A stretch of 64,000 nt of DNA from JAJACP01 sp964350245 (GCA_964350245.1 CAYGJC010000008.1:1-64000), one strand, 5' to 3'; positions 16,414 through 25,352 are shown, numbered from the stretch's first letter. The notes: generated by a model from the sequence alone, not told the origin. Program-made: numbers and translations.

Positions 16414-17832
16414 CTAAATACTAGCGAAAGAATCGTCTGGGGCGCTGGCTTGAATCGGGGTGTAATTGCGAAATTGTCCAATTTCTTTGACAAAGGAGAG
16501 ATTGACCGTTCCCACTCCACCATGCCGGTTTTTAGCCACAATCAGCTCGGCCATTCCCGGCTTGTCATTGGCATCATAATAATCCCTACGGAGCATCAGC
16601 ATGACAATATCGGCATCCTGCTCTAACGATCCACTCTCCCGAAGGTCGCTCATCATCGGGCGGTGGCCGGCGCGCTCTTCCACTCTTCGTGAAAGCTGAG
16701 ACATGCAGAGGATGGGGATGTCAAGCTCACGGGCAAGTGTTTTGAGCATGCGTGAGATTTCTGAGATCTCAATCTGTCTATTTTCCATTGTGCGCGACGA
16801 TCCCGAGCCGGCAACCAGCTGGAGATAGTCAATGGCAAGCAGGCGGATGCCATAGCTTTCCTTCATGCGGCGCGCGCGCGCGCGCAGGTCGGTAATTTTT
16901 AGTCCTGGTTGGTCGTCAATGACCATGGTGTGGTTTTGCATCACACCTGCGGCGGCGACAATGCGTTGAAACTCTGCACCGCTTAAACCGCCCGTGCGGA
17001 TCTTATCCGATTCTACCTCAGCTTGGGAGCAAATCATCCGATGGAGCAGCTGTTCGGCTGTCATCTCTAGGGAAAAGATGCCAACGGGCATGCCATTTTG
17101 GAAGCAGATGTTTTCGGCGATATTGAGCGCCAGCGCCGTTTTACCCATTGCAGGGCGTCCCGCCAAAATCATCAGGTTGGAATTATTAAATCCATTGATC
17201 ATCGTATCGAGATCGAGAAAGTGGGTGGGAATACCGGTTACCTTAGGTTCGTCAGGACCACGGGCGCGGAAATCCTCTTGCCGCTGCTGGAGCTCTTTGA
17301 GAAAAGAAGTTTGAGATGAGGCTTTGACTCCATTAATCAAATCAGAGACCAAAACGCCCGCGCCGCTGTTCGCTGTCTGACTGATTTTGAAGAAAAGCGC
17401 TTGTGCTTCATCCAGTGCGGCGTGCACATCTTGTGGTTCATCCAGAGCCGATTTTTCTACCACCTGAGCCGCTTCAATCATGCGACGCAGCATCGCCTTA
17501 GATTTGACGATGTCCACATACTCTTCGATATATGCCGAGGTTCCCGCATATTGGGCAAGCGTTGTAACATAACCTGCGCCACCAATAGCATCTAGCTTTT
17601 CCATCCGCTTGAGCTCTTCACAGACTAGGTGGACGTCAGCAGGTTTATCTTGCTTATATGCGCTTTTAAGGACTGAAAAGACCAGTTGGTGCTCGGTGAA
17701 ATAAAAATCTGCTTCATCAAGAGAGTCGGCGGCAATATTCAAGCTATTAAAGCTTGTCAGCATACAGCCCAACACCATCATCTCTGACTCTTTTGAGTGC
17801 GGCGCAATGCGCACTTTCCTCTTTTCTGCCAT
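16414..17832 (-). CDS. dnaB: Replicative DNA helicase DnaB
   Basis: A hexameric 5'-3' helicase that unwinds DNA ahead of the replisome; 472 residues from the ATG at 17832. The N-terminal DnaB domain begins APHSKESEMMVLGCML, and the RecA-like C-terminal domain shows Walker A AGRPAMGKTALALN, Walker B IRLLAIDYLQLV and SDLRESGSLEQDADIVMLM. An in-frame ATG at 17877 would add 15 residues and overlap the upstream ATPase gene. An AGGAGG lies 27 bases before the 17832 start, so the start is uncertain. C-terminal ASAPDDSFASI is followed closely by IS debris. Position next to mnmG-lplA matches Chlamydia apart from the inserted IS region and Inc-like gene. Confidence 0.95.
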   Translation of the reverse strand: MAEKRKVRIAPHSKESEMMVLGCMLTSFNSLNIAADSLDEADFYFTEHQLVFSVLKSAYKQDKPADVHLVCEELKRMEKLDAIGGAGYVTTLAQYAGTSAYIEEYVDIVKSKAMLRRMIEAAQVVEKSALDEPQDVHAALDEAQALFFKISQTANSGAGVLVSDLINGVKASSQTSFLKELQQRQEDFRARGPDEPKVTGIPTHFLDLDTMINGFNNSNLMILAGRPAMGKTALALNIAENICFQNGMPVGIFSLEMTAEQLLHRMICSQAEVESDKIRTGGLSGAEFQRIVAAAGVMQNHTMVIDDQPGLKITDLRARARRMKESYGIRLLAIDYLQLVAGSGSSRTMENRQIEISEISRMLKTLARELDIPILCMSQLSRRVEERAGHRPMMSDLRESGSLEQDADIVMLMLRRDYYDANDKPGMAELIVAKNRHGGVGTVNLSFVKEIGQFRNYTPIQASAPDDSFASI

Positions 17833-17866
17833 AAGCCAAGCAGAATACTGGAAGCCGCCTCCTGTT

Positions 17867-19039
17867 TCAAGCTTCAAAAACAGTAGAGGTCTTTTGCCAG
17901 CTGCGCACCTGCGCTAAAGAGCGCTTTTCGTCTTCGTTACCGCCATAGATGAGATAACACTGATCGGGGGCGCTATTTGAAATACTCTGCCACTGCTCTA
18001 ATGTTTTAAAGTAGTCAGAGGAGATTGTTTGGGAAGATTTGATTTCAAGGGCCTTAGGCTGAGAGTGTGTTTCAAAAATCAAATCAATTTCATTCCCAGT
18101 ATGGTCTCTCCAAAAATAAAAAGGAGAGACCCCTCGATGAAGGCTGGCTTCCTTTATCAACTCCGAGATCACAAACGATTCGAATAGTCCTCCCTTTAAG
18201 TAGTGAGACTGAAGATCATCAGGGGAGGAGATACCTAGCAAAGAGCATGCGATGCCCGTGTCATAAAAATAGAGTTTTGGGGATTTTACAAGACGTTTAG
18301 AAAAATTGCGATAATAGGGGGGGAGTAGATAAATCACGTAACTGGCTTCCAACACAGATGCCCATACACGCGCTGTCTTGTGATCAATCCCGCAATCACG
18401 TCCCAAGTCTGTCCAGTTGATCACCTGTCCAATCCTTCCAGCACAAAGACGAATAAACCTTTGGAAAAGATTAAGATCGAATACATTCTTCAATTGTCTG
18501 ACATCTCGCTCAATATACGTTTGGATATAGTTAGGGTACCAATCGATAGGAGAGATTCCCTGCGTATGCACTGAAGGGTAGCCACCCTTAAACAAAGCTT
18601 CCGCATAATGAGAAAATGAGACCCCACTCTGCTCAAGCTCGCCAATAGAAAAAGGAAGCAGCTGAAGTAACGCCACCCTTCCCGCCAAGCTCTGAGTAAT
18701 CTGCTCATTTAAGTGAAAATTTTGAGATCCCGTCAGAATAAACTGACCCGCTCTTCTTTTTTCGTCTACAAGGACCTGTATATAAGAAAATAAGTCAGGA
18801 ACTCTCTGAGCTTCATCAAAAATCACACCCTCAATCCGTCCATGCGTCTGCAAAAATCCCTCAGGATCCTCAATAGCAAAACTGCGGAGGCTAGGGTTTT
18901 CCAAATTCACATAATGGTAATCAGGAAAACAAAGTTTTGCCAACGTCGTCTTCCCGCTCTGGCGTGGCCCCAAAATAGCCACTACCGGGAACTGGCCCGC
19001 CAACTCCTTCGTCCGTCTCTCCAATTTCCTCTTATACAT
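17867..19039 (-). CDS. AAA ATPase with DUF4143 and PDDEXK-like C-terminus
   Basis: A 390-residue COG1373-type protein from the ATG at 19039, chosen because MYKRKLERRTKEL aligns with the start of the paralogue at 19585. Walker A is GPRQSGKT at 24-31, Walker B VIFDEA at 72-77, then an arginine-rich AAA_14 middle, a DUF4143 region (residues about 185-345), and a PDDEXK-like core with D319 in NEIDLIFE and E332-I-K334 in LEIKSS. Function of the family is unknown. Twin palindromes lie directly upstream (19054-19134). A longer frame to 19087 would run through the first palindrome. It probably arrived by transfer, as dnaB's neighbour differs in Chlamydia. Confidence 0.88.
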   Translation of the reverse strand: MYKRKLERRTKELAGQFPVVAILGPRQSGKTTLAKLCFPDYHYVNLENPSLRSFAIEDPEGFLQTHGRIEGVIFDEAQRVPDLFSYIQVLVDEKRRAGQFILTGSQNFHLNEQITQSLAGRVALLQLLPFSIGELEQSGVSFSHYAEALFKGGYPSVHTQGISPIDWYPNYIQTYIERDVRQLKNVFDLNLFQRFIRLCAGRIGQVINWTDLGRDCGIDHKTARVWASVLEASYVIYLLPPYYRNFSKRLVKSPKLYFYDTGIACSLLGISSPDDLQSHYLKGGLFESFVISELIKEASLHRGVSPFYFWRDHTGNEIDLIFETHSQPKALEIKSSQTISSDYFKTLEQWQSISNSAPDQCYLIYGGNEDEKRSLAQVRSWQKTSTVFEA

Positions 19040-19053
19040 AACCTGAGTATAGA

Positions 19054-19134
19054 CAATTAGGGAATTAAATTCCCCATTTGTCTGCATTTTAGTGCAAAAA
19101 CTTAGGCAAATAGGGAATTTGATTCCCCAAATGC
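19054..19134. repeat. Tandem pair of palindromes, 53-base period, upstream of the 17867-19039 ATPase
   Basis: Left half-sites AGGGAATT occur at 19059-19066 and 19112-19119; right half-sites ATTCCCC at 19069-19075 and 19122-19128. Both repeat at 53 bases. Copy 1 is GGGAATT-A-AATTCCC (19060-19074); copy 2 is GGGAAT-TTG-ATTCCC (19113-19127). Imperfect pairing extends into CAAAT/ATTTG flanks, giving about 14-base arms. The first copy begins about 15 bases upstream of the start codon and overlaps the probable promoter (TATACT on the minus strand near 19046-19051). Confidence 0.82.
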
Positions 19135-19149
19135 CAAAAAAATCGCTTA

Positions 19150-19178
19150 TTGAGATAAAAGCGCCAGAAATCTATGAT
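19150..19178 (+). promoter_or_regulatory. Promoter of tRNA-Ser
   Basis: TTGAGA at 19150-19155 and TATGAT at 19173-19178 are separated by 17 bases, a good match to the housekeeping-sigma consensus. Transcription would begin about 19185, four bases before the mature tRNA 5' end. Confidence 0.68.
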
Positions 19179-19188
19179 TCCCCCTCCT

Positions 19189-19276
19189 GGAAAGATGGCT
19201 GAGTGGCCGAAAGCACGTCCCTGCTAAGGACGCATACTCTCACGAGTATCGAGGGTTCGAATCCCTCTCTTTCCGT
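19189..19276 (+). tRNA. tRNA-Ser (anticodon GCU)
   Basis: The sequence folds as a class II tRNA: acceptor stem GGAAAGA (19189-19195) pairs with TCTTTCC (19269-19275), the anticodon stem CGTCC/GGACG encloses loop CTGCTAA with anticodon GCT at 19223-19225, a long variable arm (ATACTC...GAGTAT) is present, and the T-arm holds GGTTCGAATCC. The discriminator is G at 19276 and CCA is not encoded; a run of T follows. It decodes AGC/AGU. It sits between two AAA/DUF4143 loci, a typical hotspot context for acquired DNA. Confidence 0.95.
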
Positions 19277-19536
19277 TTTTAACGCCCTGCAAGGGGCGAT
19301 CTTTCGGGAGTCCGTGCGAACTTGCACTGTTCCTTCTTCGATTTCAGCTCATGACAGCGCTAAAAAAATATCTAGGCTCACGCCACGAGATTATCCGTAG
19401 ATACTTTCGAGACAGATTTCAAAAGGCCTTTGTAGTCTTTTATACGACCTAATAACCTAAGCTTCAGTTTGATACAAATTTGCTACTAACATCTACCAAA
19501 TGGGTAATTTTAGGGGATGGGGTCTTAAAAAAATGG
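19277..19536. other. Intergenic region after tRNA-Ser
   Basis: No supported gene. A weak hairpin CGCCC-TGCAAG-GGGCG (19284-19299) lies after the tRNA and could aid termination. An open frame from 19203 overlaps the tRNA and is spurious. The remainder shows no family resemblance that I can see. Confidence 0.5.
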
Positions 19537-19581
19537 AAAATCCGGCTAATCTGGAGTTGAAGTCCAAATTAGCCGGATTTT
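19537..19581. repeat. Near-perfect 19-base inverted repeat before the broken ATPase gene
   Basis: The left arm 19537-19555 (AAAATCCGGCTAATCTGGA) and right arm 19563-19581 (TCCAAATTAGCCGGATTTT) pair at 18 of 19 positions around a 7-base spacer. The right arm ends three bases before the ATG at 19585. No Shine-Dalgarno is visible between, so the repeat either covers the promoter or forms a leader hairpin. A second copy about 53 bases upstream, as at the two intact ATPase genes, is not seen. Confidence 0.88.
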
Positions 19582-19584
19582 TCG

Positions 19585-20734
19585 ATGTTTCAAAGAGAAC
19601 TCAAAAAAGAATTAAGTGCTTTAGCCAAACAGTATCCCATTGTAACTGTAGTTGGGCCGCGCCAATCAGGTAAAACAACCATAGTGCGTAGTGTGTTTCC
19701 CCAAATGCCCTATGTAAATTTGGAGGCTCTTGATATCAGAGAAAGCGCGAGCGCCGATCCAAGAGGCTTTTTAGAACAGTATCCTGATGGTGCTATCCTA
19801 GATGAGATTCAACGGGTTCCTACTTTACTTTCTTACATTCAAGTGATTGTGGATGAAGAAAAAAAGAAAGGAATGTTCATCCTTACTGGAAGTCATCAGC
19901 TCGAATTACACCAAGCGATTACCCAGTCGTTGGCAGAACGCACAGCTCTTCTGACGTTGCTTCCTATGAGTTTAAGAGAGTTAGAAACAGCAAAAATACC
20001 CCTATCTCTTGATGAAGCGCTTCTGTTTGGAGGATTTATGATGATCAACTTGATCCGGTAAAAGCGCACGGAAACTATATCCAGACCTATGTTGAGCGGG
20101 ATCTAAGACAATTGATTCAGGTTAAGGATTTGGTCCAGTTCCAGAGGTTCATTCGTGCATCTGTGGGCAGAATCGGTCAGCTTCTCAATGTGGAATCATT
20201 GTGCAATGACATTGGTGTCTCTTCCAAAACGGCAAAAGAGTGGCTTTCGATCTTGGAGGCCTTTTTTATCATCATACGTCTGCAGCCTTACTACGAGAAC
20301 TTTGGCAAAAGGGTTGTAAAATCACCTAAGCTTTTTTTGCTGACGTAGGATAGGCATGTTATCTATTGGGTATTAAAACCTTAAGTCAACTAAAACGGGA
20401 TCCGTTGCGGGGACATCTCATCGAAAATTTGATGATTCTTGAGTTGATGAAAAGTCGCCTAAACAGAGGCTTGGAGCCGCATTTATATTTTTTCCGTGAT
20501 GCTCATGGTCATGAAGTAGATATAATCTATCAAGACGGCCATGATTTAATCCCCATCGAAATTAAAGCGTCCCGTACCTTCCACTCAGATTTTTTGAAAA
20601 ACGTGCAGTTCTTTCAAAACCTTGTAGGGGAACGCGCCCCTAAAGGGTATCTCATTTACTCAGGGGATCACGAGCAACGCATTGGGTTGATCAATGTTCT
20701 GAATTACAAAAAAGCTTCGTCTCTAATCCTTTAG
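19585..20734 (+). pseudogene. Broken AAA/DUF4143 ATPase gene (two frameshifts and an in-frame stop)
   Basis: Three frame segments together encode one protein paralogous to that at 17867-19039. Segment 1 (19585-about 20040) has Walker A GPRQSGKT and Walker B AILDEIQRVP. A deletion of about ten bases near 20038 shifts the frame, after which DQLDPVKAHGNYIQTYVERD continues the family sequence. A second shift near 20338 is followed by DVG, a TAG at 20351-20353 and ACYLLGIKT. The last segment carries the PDDEXK-like core HEVDIIY and IEIKAS. Similarity to the intact paralogue runs the whole length. It may be recently inactivated because every segment remains recognisable. The 3' end overlaps rho by 12 bases, tail to tail. 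Confidence 0.88.
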
Positions 20735-22093
20735 GGAAAGCAAGAACTCTGCATTACTGTTGGTCTTCTTTAACCGACCTAAGAGCAGGTTCATGGCATC
20801 GATCGGACTCAAATCGGCAACGGCTCCACGCAAGACGTAGATTTTTTCCAGCTCTGTTGGATGATAGAGAAGCTCTTCTTTACGTGTGCCGCTCTTAATC
20901 TGGTCGATCGCTGGGTAAACACGGCGGTCTGAAAGGCGTCTGTCGAGAACCAGCTCCATGTTACCGGTTCCTTTAAACTCTTCGAAAATGACCTCGTCCA
21001 TACGCGATCCCGTATCAACAAGTGCAGTGGCCAAGATAGTCAGCGAGCCGCCGTGCTCAATGTTACGCGCTGCACCGAAAAAGCGCTTGGGTTTATGTAG
21101 GGCGCTAGCATCGACACCACCTGTTAAAATCTTACCAGAATGAGGCTGAACGGTATTATAAGCGCGGGCAAGACGGGTAATCGAGTCAAGGAGGATCACA
21201 ACGTCGTGGCCGTGCTCAACCAAGCGGCGTGCCTTTTCGATGACCATCTCAGCGACTTGTACGTGGCGCTCAGGCTGCTCATCAAAGGTAGAGGCGACCA
21301 CTTCTCCTTTCACCACTCGGCTCATGTCGGTGACCTCTTCAGGGCGCTCATCGATGAGCAAGACAAGAAGAGTAACCTCAGGATGATTGGTGGCAATGGA
21401 GTGGGCAATGCTTTGAAGAATGACGGTTTTACCGGTCCGGGGAGGCGCTACAATCAAGCCGCGCTGCCCCTTACCAATCGGGGCGGTTAAATCGAGAACA
21501 CGCTCAGACAGACGCTCTTTGGTGGTCTCCATGACAAGGCGCTCTTGAGGATAGAGAGGGGTGAGGTTTTCGAATAGGACACGCTCTTTCGCTTTGTCGG
21601 GAGTAGAGCCGTTGACCTTGTCAACTTTCAGAAGGGCGAAGTATTTCTCTTTTTCTTTAGGGGAGCGGAGGGTTCCGCTAACGGTGTCTCCCTTTTTGAG
21701 GTCAAAACGGCGAATCTGAGCGGGAGAGACATAAATATCTTCAGCTGAAGGGCAGTAATTGTAGGTAGGAGAACGTAGGAAACCAAAACCGTCGGGTAAA
21801 ACTTCTAAAACACCTTCCCCAATTAACGTTTCGTCGGGACGCTCTGACTTGATCTTGACAATCTCAAAAACCATCTGAGATTTTGTAAGCGAGGCGATGT
21901 TCTTAATTCCGTAATGGCGGGCTTGATGGTTGAGCTCTTCGATGTCCATCTGCTGCAAATCAGCGATTTTGGTGACGGTCGGTGGAGCAGGTGGAGCTTG
22001 AGGTGTTGAAGGGGGAGTCTCTTCAGAAACCATTTTATCAGGAGGGGTTAAAGGGGAACGTTTACTTTCTACAGTGGGTTGATCTTGATCCAT
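20723..22093 (-). CDS. rho: Transcription termination factor Rho
   Basis: A 456-residue RNA helicase that ends Rho-dependent transcripts. It has a Pro/Thr-rich N-terminal extension (1-45), the Rho_N helix-extended-loop region (DLQQMDIEELNHQARHYG), the OB-fold RNA-binding domain with YGFLR-like DGFGFLRSPTYNY, and the ATPase domain with Walker A VAPPRTGKTV and VILLDSITRLARAYN. Q-loop region GGVDASALHKPKRFFGAARN is intact. It is followed on the same strand by none of the family genes but preceded by coaE, five bases upstream, as in Chlamydia. Confidence 0.96.
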   Translation of the reverse strand: MDQDQPTVESKRSPLTPPDKMVSEETPPSTPQAPPAPPTVTKIADLQQMDIEELNHQARHYGIKNIASLTKSQMVFEIVKIKSERPDETLIGEGVLEVLPDGFGFLRSPTYNYCPSAEDIYVSPAQIRRFDLKKGDTVSGTLRSPKEKEKYFALLKVDKVNGSTPDKAKERVLFENLTPLYPQERLVMETTKERLSERVLDLTAPIGKGQRGLIVAPPRTGKTVILQSIAHSIATNHPEVTLLVLLIDERPEEVTDMSRVVKGEVVASTFDEQPERHVQVAEMVIEKARRLVEHGHDVVILLDSITRLARAYNTVQPHSGKILTGGVDASALHKPKRFFGAARNIEHGGSLTILATALVDTGSRMDEVIFEEFKGTGNMELVLDRRLSDRRVYPAIDQIKSGTRKEELLYHPTELEKIYVLRGAVADLSPIDAMNLLLGRLKKTNSNAEFLLSLKD

Positions 22094-22098
22094 AAGGT

Positions 22099-22698
22099 TT
22101 AGCCTTTCAAAAGGTTAAAGGTTTTTTGTACAAAATGATTTAGTTGGGTAAGGGTCCCGTTATTTTCAAAAATGTAGTCAGAGCGCTTTTGCTTCTCTTC
22201 TATAGGCATCTGGCGTCTCTCTCTTCTTTCAAATTCGGTTGCATCATAAGAGGTTGTCTTTAAGAAGCGGTTCTTTCTTTTCTCTTTGTCGGCGGAGATC
22301 ACAATGACAGTGTCATAGAAGGTGTCGAGTTTACTTTCAAAAAGAAGAGGAATCTCGGCAACAAAGAGAGGAAATGTGTTCTGGGAGGCTTCTTGATAGT
22401 GGGTTTCTATTACCTTTTGAACTTCTGGATGTATCTGCTTTTCTACGGTTTCTAAAAGAGAGGGGTCACGGAAAATTCGCTTCGCGATCTCCTCTCGACT
22501 TAACTCACCCTCCACAATAATCTCATTTCCAAGCAAGCCGATTAACTTCTGACCAACAGGTGTTGTAGGAGTGAGGAGCTGATGAACGATGGCATCCGCG
22601 CTGACAACGTAGGCTCCTAACTCTTCAAAAAGACGGCAGACTGTTGTCTTACCGGAAGCCAGGGAGCCCGTGACGGCGACCTTCTTCAATTTTAACAC
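22099..22698 (-). CDS. coaE: Dephospho-CoA kinase
   Basis: Phosphorylates dephospho-CoA in the last step of coenzyme A synthesis. The P-loop is TGSLASGKTT near the N-terminus, and ADAIVHQLL plus HPEVQKVIE are typical CoaE segments. The frame is open further upstream inside polA, but the GTG at 22698 gives a start (M-L-K-L-K-K-V) that matches the chlamydial CoaE N-terminus as I recall it; a TTG at 22689 is an alternative. Length 199 residues is normal. It overlaps the polA stop by seven bases and precedes rho, all on one strand. Confidence 0.9.
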   Translation of the reverse strand: MLKLKKVAVTGSLASGKTTVCRLFEELGAYVVSADAIVHQLLTPTTPVGQKLIGLLGNEIIVEGELSREEIAKRIFRDPSLLETVEKQIHPEVQKVIETHYQEASQNTFPLFVAEIPLLFESKLDTFYDTVIVISADKEKRKNRFLKTTSYDATEFERRERRQMPIEEKQKRSDYIFENNGTLTQLNHFVQKTFNLLKG

Positions 22699-25352
22699 CC
22701 CGCCCAATTTTTGCCAATGGCTACGTCGACAACCAAGGGAACTTTTAAAGAAAAAACTTGTTCCATTGCTTCTCGGACGCATTCTTCAAGACGAGGAAGT
22801 TCGTGGTCAGGAGCTTCAAAAATTAACTCATCATGCACCTGCAAGACCATGTAGCTTTCTAAGGAAGCTTCTTCAAGGAGTCGATCAACCTCAAGCATGG
22901 CAAGCTTAATCAAGTCGGCGGCGCTCCCTTGTAGAGGTGTATTGATAGCCAATCTCTCAGCTGCCTGACGGATCATGGCGTTATTGCTGTGAATATCAGG
23001 AATCTCTCGCTCCCGCCCAATCATGGTGACGGATTTTCCTGTTTTGCGAGCTTGTTCAATGCAGTGATTCATAAACTCCATCACGTGCGGATAACGCTCG
23101 AAATAGGCTTTGATAAACTCTGCTGCTGCTTTTACTTCGATTCCTAGCTCACGGGCAAGGCCATATGCTTGCTGTCCGTAGATAATGCCGAAGTTGATCG
23201 CTTTAGCCTGATGGCGTTGTGTAGAAGTGACCTCTGCTAGGGGAATCCCCAGAACAAGAGAGGCTGTATAGGAGTGAATGTCTTCTCCGCGCTCGAAAGC
23301 TTGGATCAAGTGGGGATCCTCGCTGAGATGCGCAAGGAGGCGGAGCTCAATTTGGGAGTAGTCGGCAGAAAGATAACTCCATCCCTTTTTCTGGGGTTTA
23401 AAGGCCTCCCGGATCCGTCTACCAAGCTTGGTGCGAACAGGAATATTTTGTAGGTTGGGATCTTGACAGGCGAGCCGCCCGGTAGCCGCAACAAATTGGT
23501 TAAAAGTGGGGTGGATGCGTTCGGTTTGAGGGTTTACCTCATGAGGTAATGTATCGGCGTAGGTGGAGCGGAGCTTTTCTAACGTACGGAAGGCAAGAAT
23601 TTTCTCTGCAATTGGATGCTCAGGAGCGAGCGTTTCAAGGACCTCGGCACGGGTTGAGAGACCTGTCGCTGTTTTTTTAACGGGCTTGATTCCCATTTTG
23701 TCAAAAAGAATAACAGATAGTTGCTTAGGAGAGCTAATGTTAAACATCTCTCCTGCAAGATCATAGATAGCTTGCTCGGTCAGAGCAATTTCTTGGACAA
23801 GCTCTTTAGAGAAGGTAGCGAGCTTCTCTTGATCAAGATACATGCCCGCGCGTTCCATCTTGGCCAGAACGCGGGTGAGAGGAAGCTCTAAGTCAAAGAG
23901 AAGCTTTTCTAGTTTTCTCTCCTCAATCTGTTTGGCAAGCAGCTGCTTGATACGCAGGGTGTAGTCAACATCCTCGCAGCAGTAGTCGGCCACTTTTGGA
24001 ATCGGAACCAGATCCATCGAGATCTCTTTTTTGCCACTACCGATCAGCTCTTTAATGGCAGTCTTGACTTTTCCAAAATATTGAAGAGAAAGAGCATCAA
24101 GGGAGTGGCGCCTACTAGCTGAGTTGAGTAAGTAGGAAGCTAAAATGGTGTCAAAACAGAGCGTGGTGACGTGCACTCCGATATTAGCTAAAATGTGGAG
24201 GTCATATTTGGCGTTATGTGCATAAAATCCAAGTTTGGGATCTTGGAAAAGAGGAGTGAGTGTTTCAATGACCTCTGAACGGCTCAGTTTTCCGTTGAGC
24301 GGGACGTAAAAGGCCTCTTTTGCTTTGACACTAAAACCGATGCCAACAGGATCGGCCAAGAGAGGGCGGATGTGCGTTGTTTCAGTGTCAAAGGAGATCT
24401 CTGCGTATTTTTTGAGATAGGAGATCAGTTTTTCGAGCTCCTCGCGCGTCTCAATTAAGGTGTAGCTTGTCTTTTCTTCCGGCTCGTTTGAAGAGATGTT
24501 AGCCTCTAATTCTTTGACAAGAGTGTTAAAGCCCATTTGAAGGTAGAAAGCTTTTAAGGCTGGGAGATCAGGGGGAGATTTGGCAAAAAAGGCTTTGTTT
24601 TTTTCAAATGGGACATCGGTGTGAATGGTGGCCAAACGCTTACTGAGTCTGGCAATATCGGCCTCCTCGCGGATAGTTTGCTGCTTTTTGGCTCCCTTGA
24701 CCTGATCAGGATTGTTGAGTAGATTTTCTAGAGAGCCAAACTCTTTGAGAAGAGGAACGGTTGTTTTGGGGCCAAATCCTTTTAGGCCGGGGATATTATC
24801 GGAAGAATCGCCCATAATCGCTAAAAGGTCCACGATCTGTTCAGGGGGAACGCCATAGAGTTCCTCCACTTTAGCGCGGTCGACGATGAGGTTGTCTTTC
24901 CAGGTGTTCAGAATAAAAATGTTGTTTCCAACCAGCTGGCAGAGGTCTTTATCACTGGTACAAAGATAGACCTCGGCGCCCTGCTTGGCAGCCCAGAGAG
25001 CAACACTGCCCATGGTGTCATCTGCCTCCACTCCTGGTTCTTCAAGGTGAGGAATGCCGATCAGTTCACAAAACTCTTTGGCGCGGGTGATCTGTTCGGG
25101 GAGATCTTCGTGGAGGCGTGTGCGGTTGGCTTTATACTTTTCGTAGATCTCGGTGCGCTGTTTTTTGTTGTCGGGTCCATCAAAGACGGCAACAATATGA
25201 TCGGGCCCAAATTCTTTGTAGAGCTTAAGAAGTGAGCGGATGAATCCGTATAGACCATTTGTTGACTCGCCCTCCGGACTGGTCATGGAGGGGAGGGCAA
25301 AATAGGCTCTGAAAATGTATCCTGAAACATCAAGGATAAAGAGTTTTTTCAT
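22692..25352 (-). CDS. polA: DNA polymerase I
   Basis: An 886-residue repair and Okazaki-fragment processing polymerase. Start at 25352 (MKKLFILDVSGYIFRAYF) is chosen over an upstream in-frame codon because it begins the 5'-3' exonuclease domain and overlaps the sohB stop as ATGA. Three domains are visible: the FEN-like 5' nuclease (1-290), a 3'-5' exonuclease domain that keeps ISFDTETTHIRP (about 325-490), and the polymerase domain with YLSADYSQIELRLLAHLSED, AKAINFGIIYGQ and LQVHDELIFEAP. The retained DTET motif suggests the proofreading exonuclease may be active. Confidence 0.95.
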   Translation of the reverse strand: MKKLFILDVSGYIFRAYFALPSMTSPEGESTNGLYGFIRSLLKLYKEFGPDHIVAVFDGPDNKKQRTEIYEKYKANRTRLHEDLPEQITRAKEFCELIGIPHLEEPGVEADDTMGSVALWAAKQGAEVYLCTSDKDLCQLVGNNIFILNTWKDNLIVDRAKVEELYGVPPEQIVDLLAIMGDSSDNIPGLKGFGPKTTVPLLKEFGSLENLLNNPDQVKGAKKQQTIREEADIARLSKRLATIHTDVPFEKNKAFFAKSPPDLPALKAFYLQMGFNTLVKELEANISSNEPEEKTSYTLIETREELEKLISYLKKYAEISFDTETTHIRPLLADPVGIGFSVKAKEAFYVPLNGKLSRSEVIETLTPLFQDPKLGFYAHNAKYDLHILANIGVHVTTLCFDTILASYLLNSASRRHSLDALSLQYFGKVKTAIKELIGSGKKEISMDLVPIPKVADYCCEDVDYTLRIKQLLAKQIEERKLEKLLFDLELPLTRVLAKMERAGMYLDQEKLATFSKELVQEIALTEQAIYDLAGEMFNISSPKQLSVILFDKMGIKPVKKTATGLSTRAEVLETLAPEHPIAEKILAFRTLEKLRSTYADTLPHEVNPQTERIHPTFNQFVAATGRLACQDPNLQNIPVRTKLGRRIREAFKPQKKGWSYLSADYSQIELRLLAHLSEDPHLIQAFERGEDIHSYTASLVLGIPLAEVTSTQRHQAKAINFGIIYGQQAYGLARELGIEVKAAAEFIKAYFERYPHVMEFMNHCIEQARKTGKSVTMIGREREIPDIHSNNAMIRQAAERLAINTPLQGSAADLIKLAMLEVDRLLEEASLESYMVLQVHDELIFEAPDHELPRLEECVREAMEQVFSLKVPLVVDVAIGKNWAGC

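Noticed and set aside
19203..19400. 65-codon open frame on the plus strand
   Set aside because: It begins within tRNA-Ser and has no ribosome-binding site or family features.
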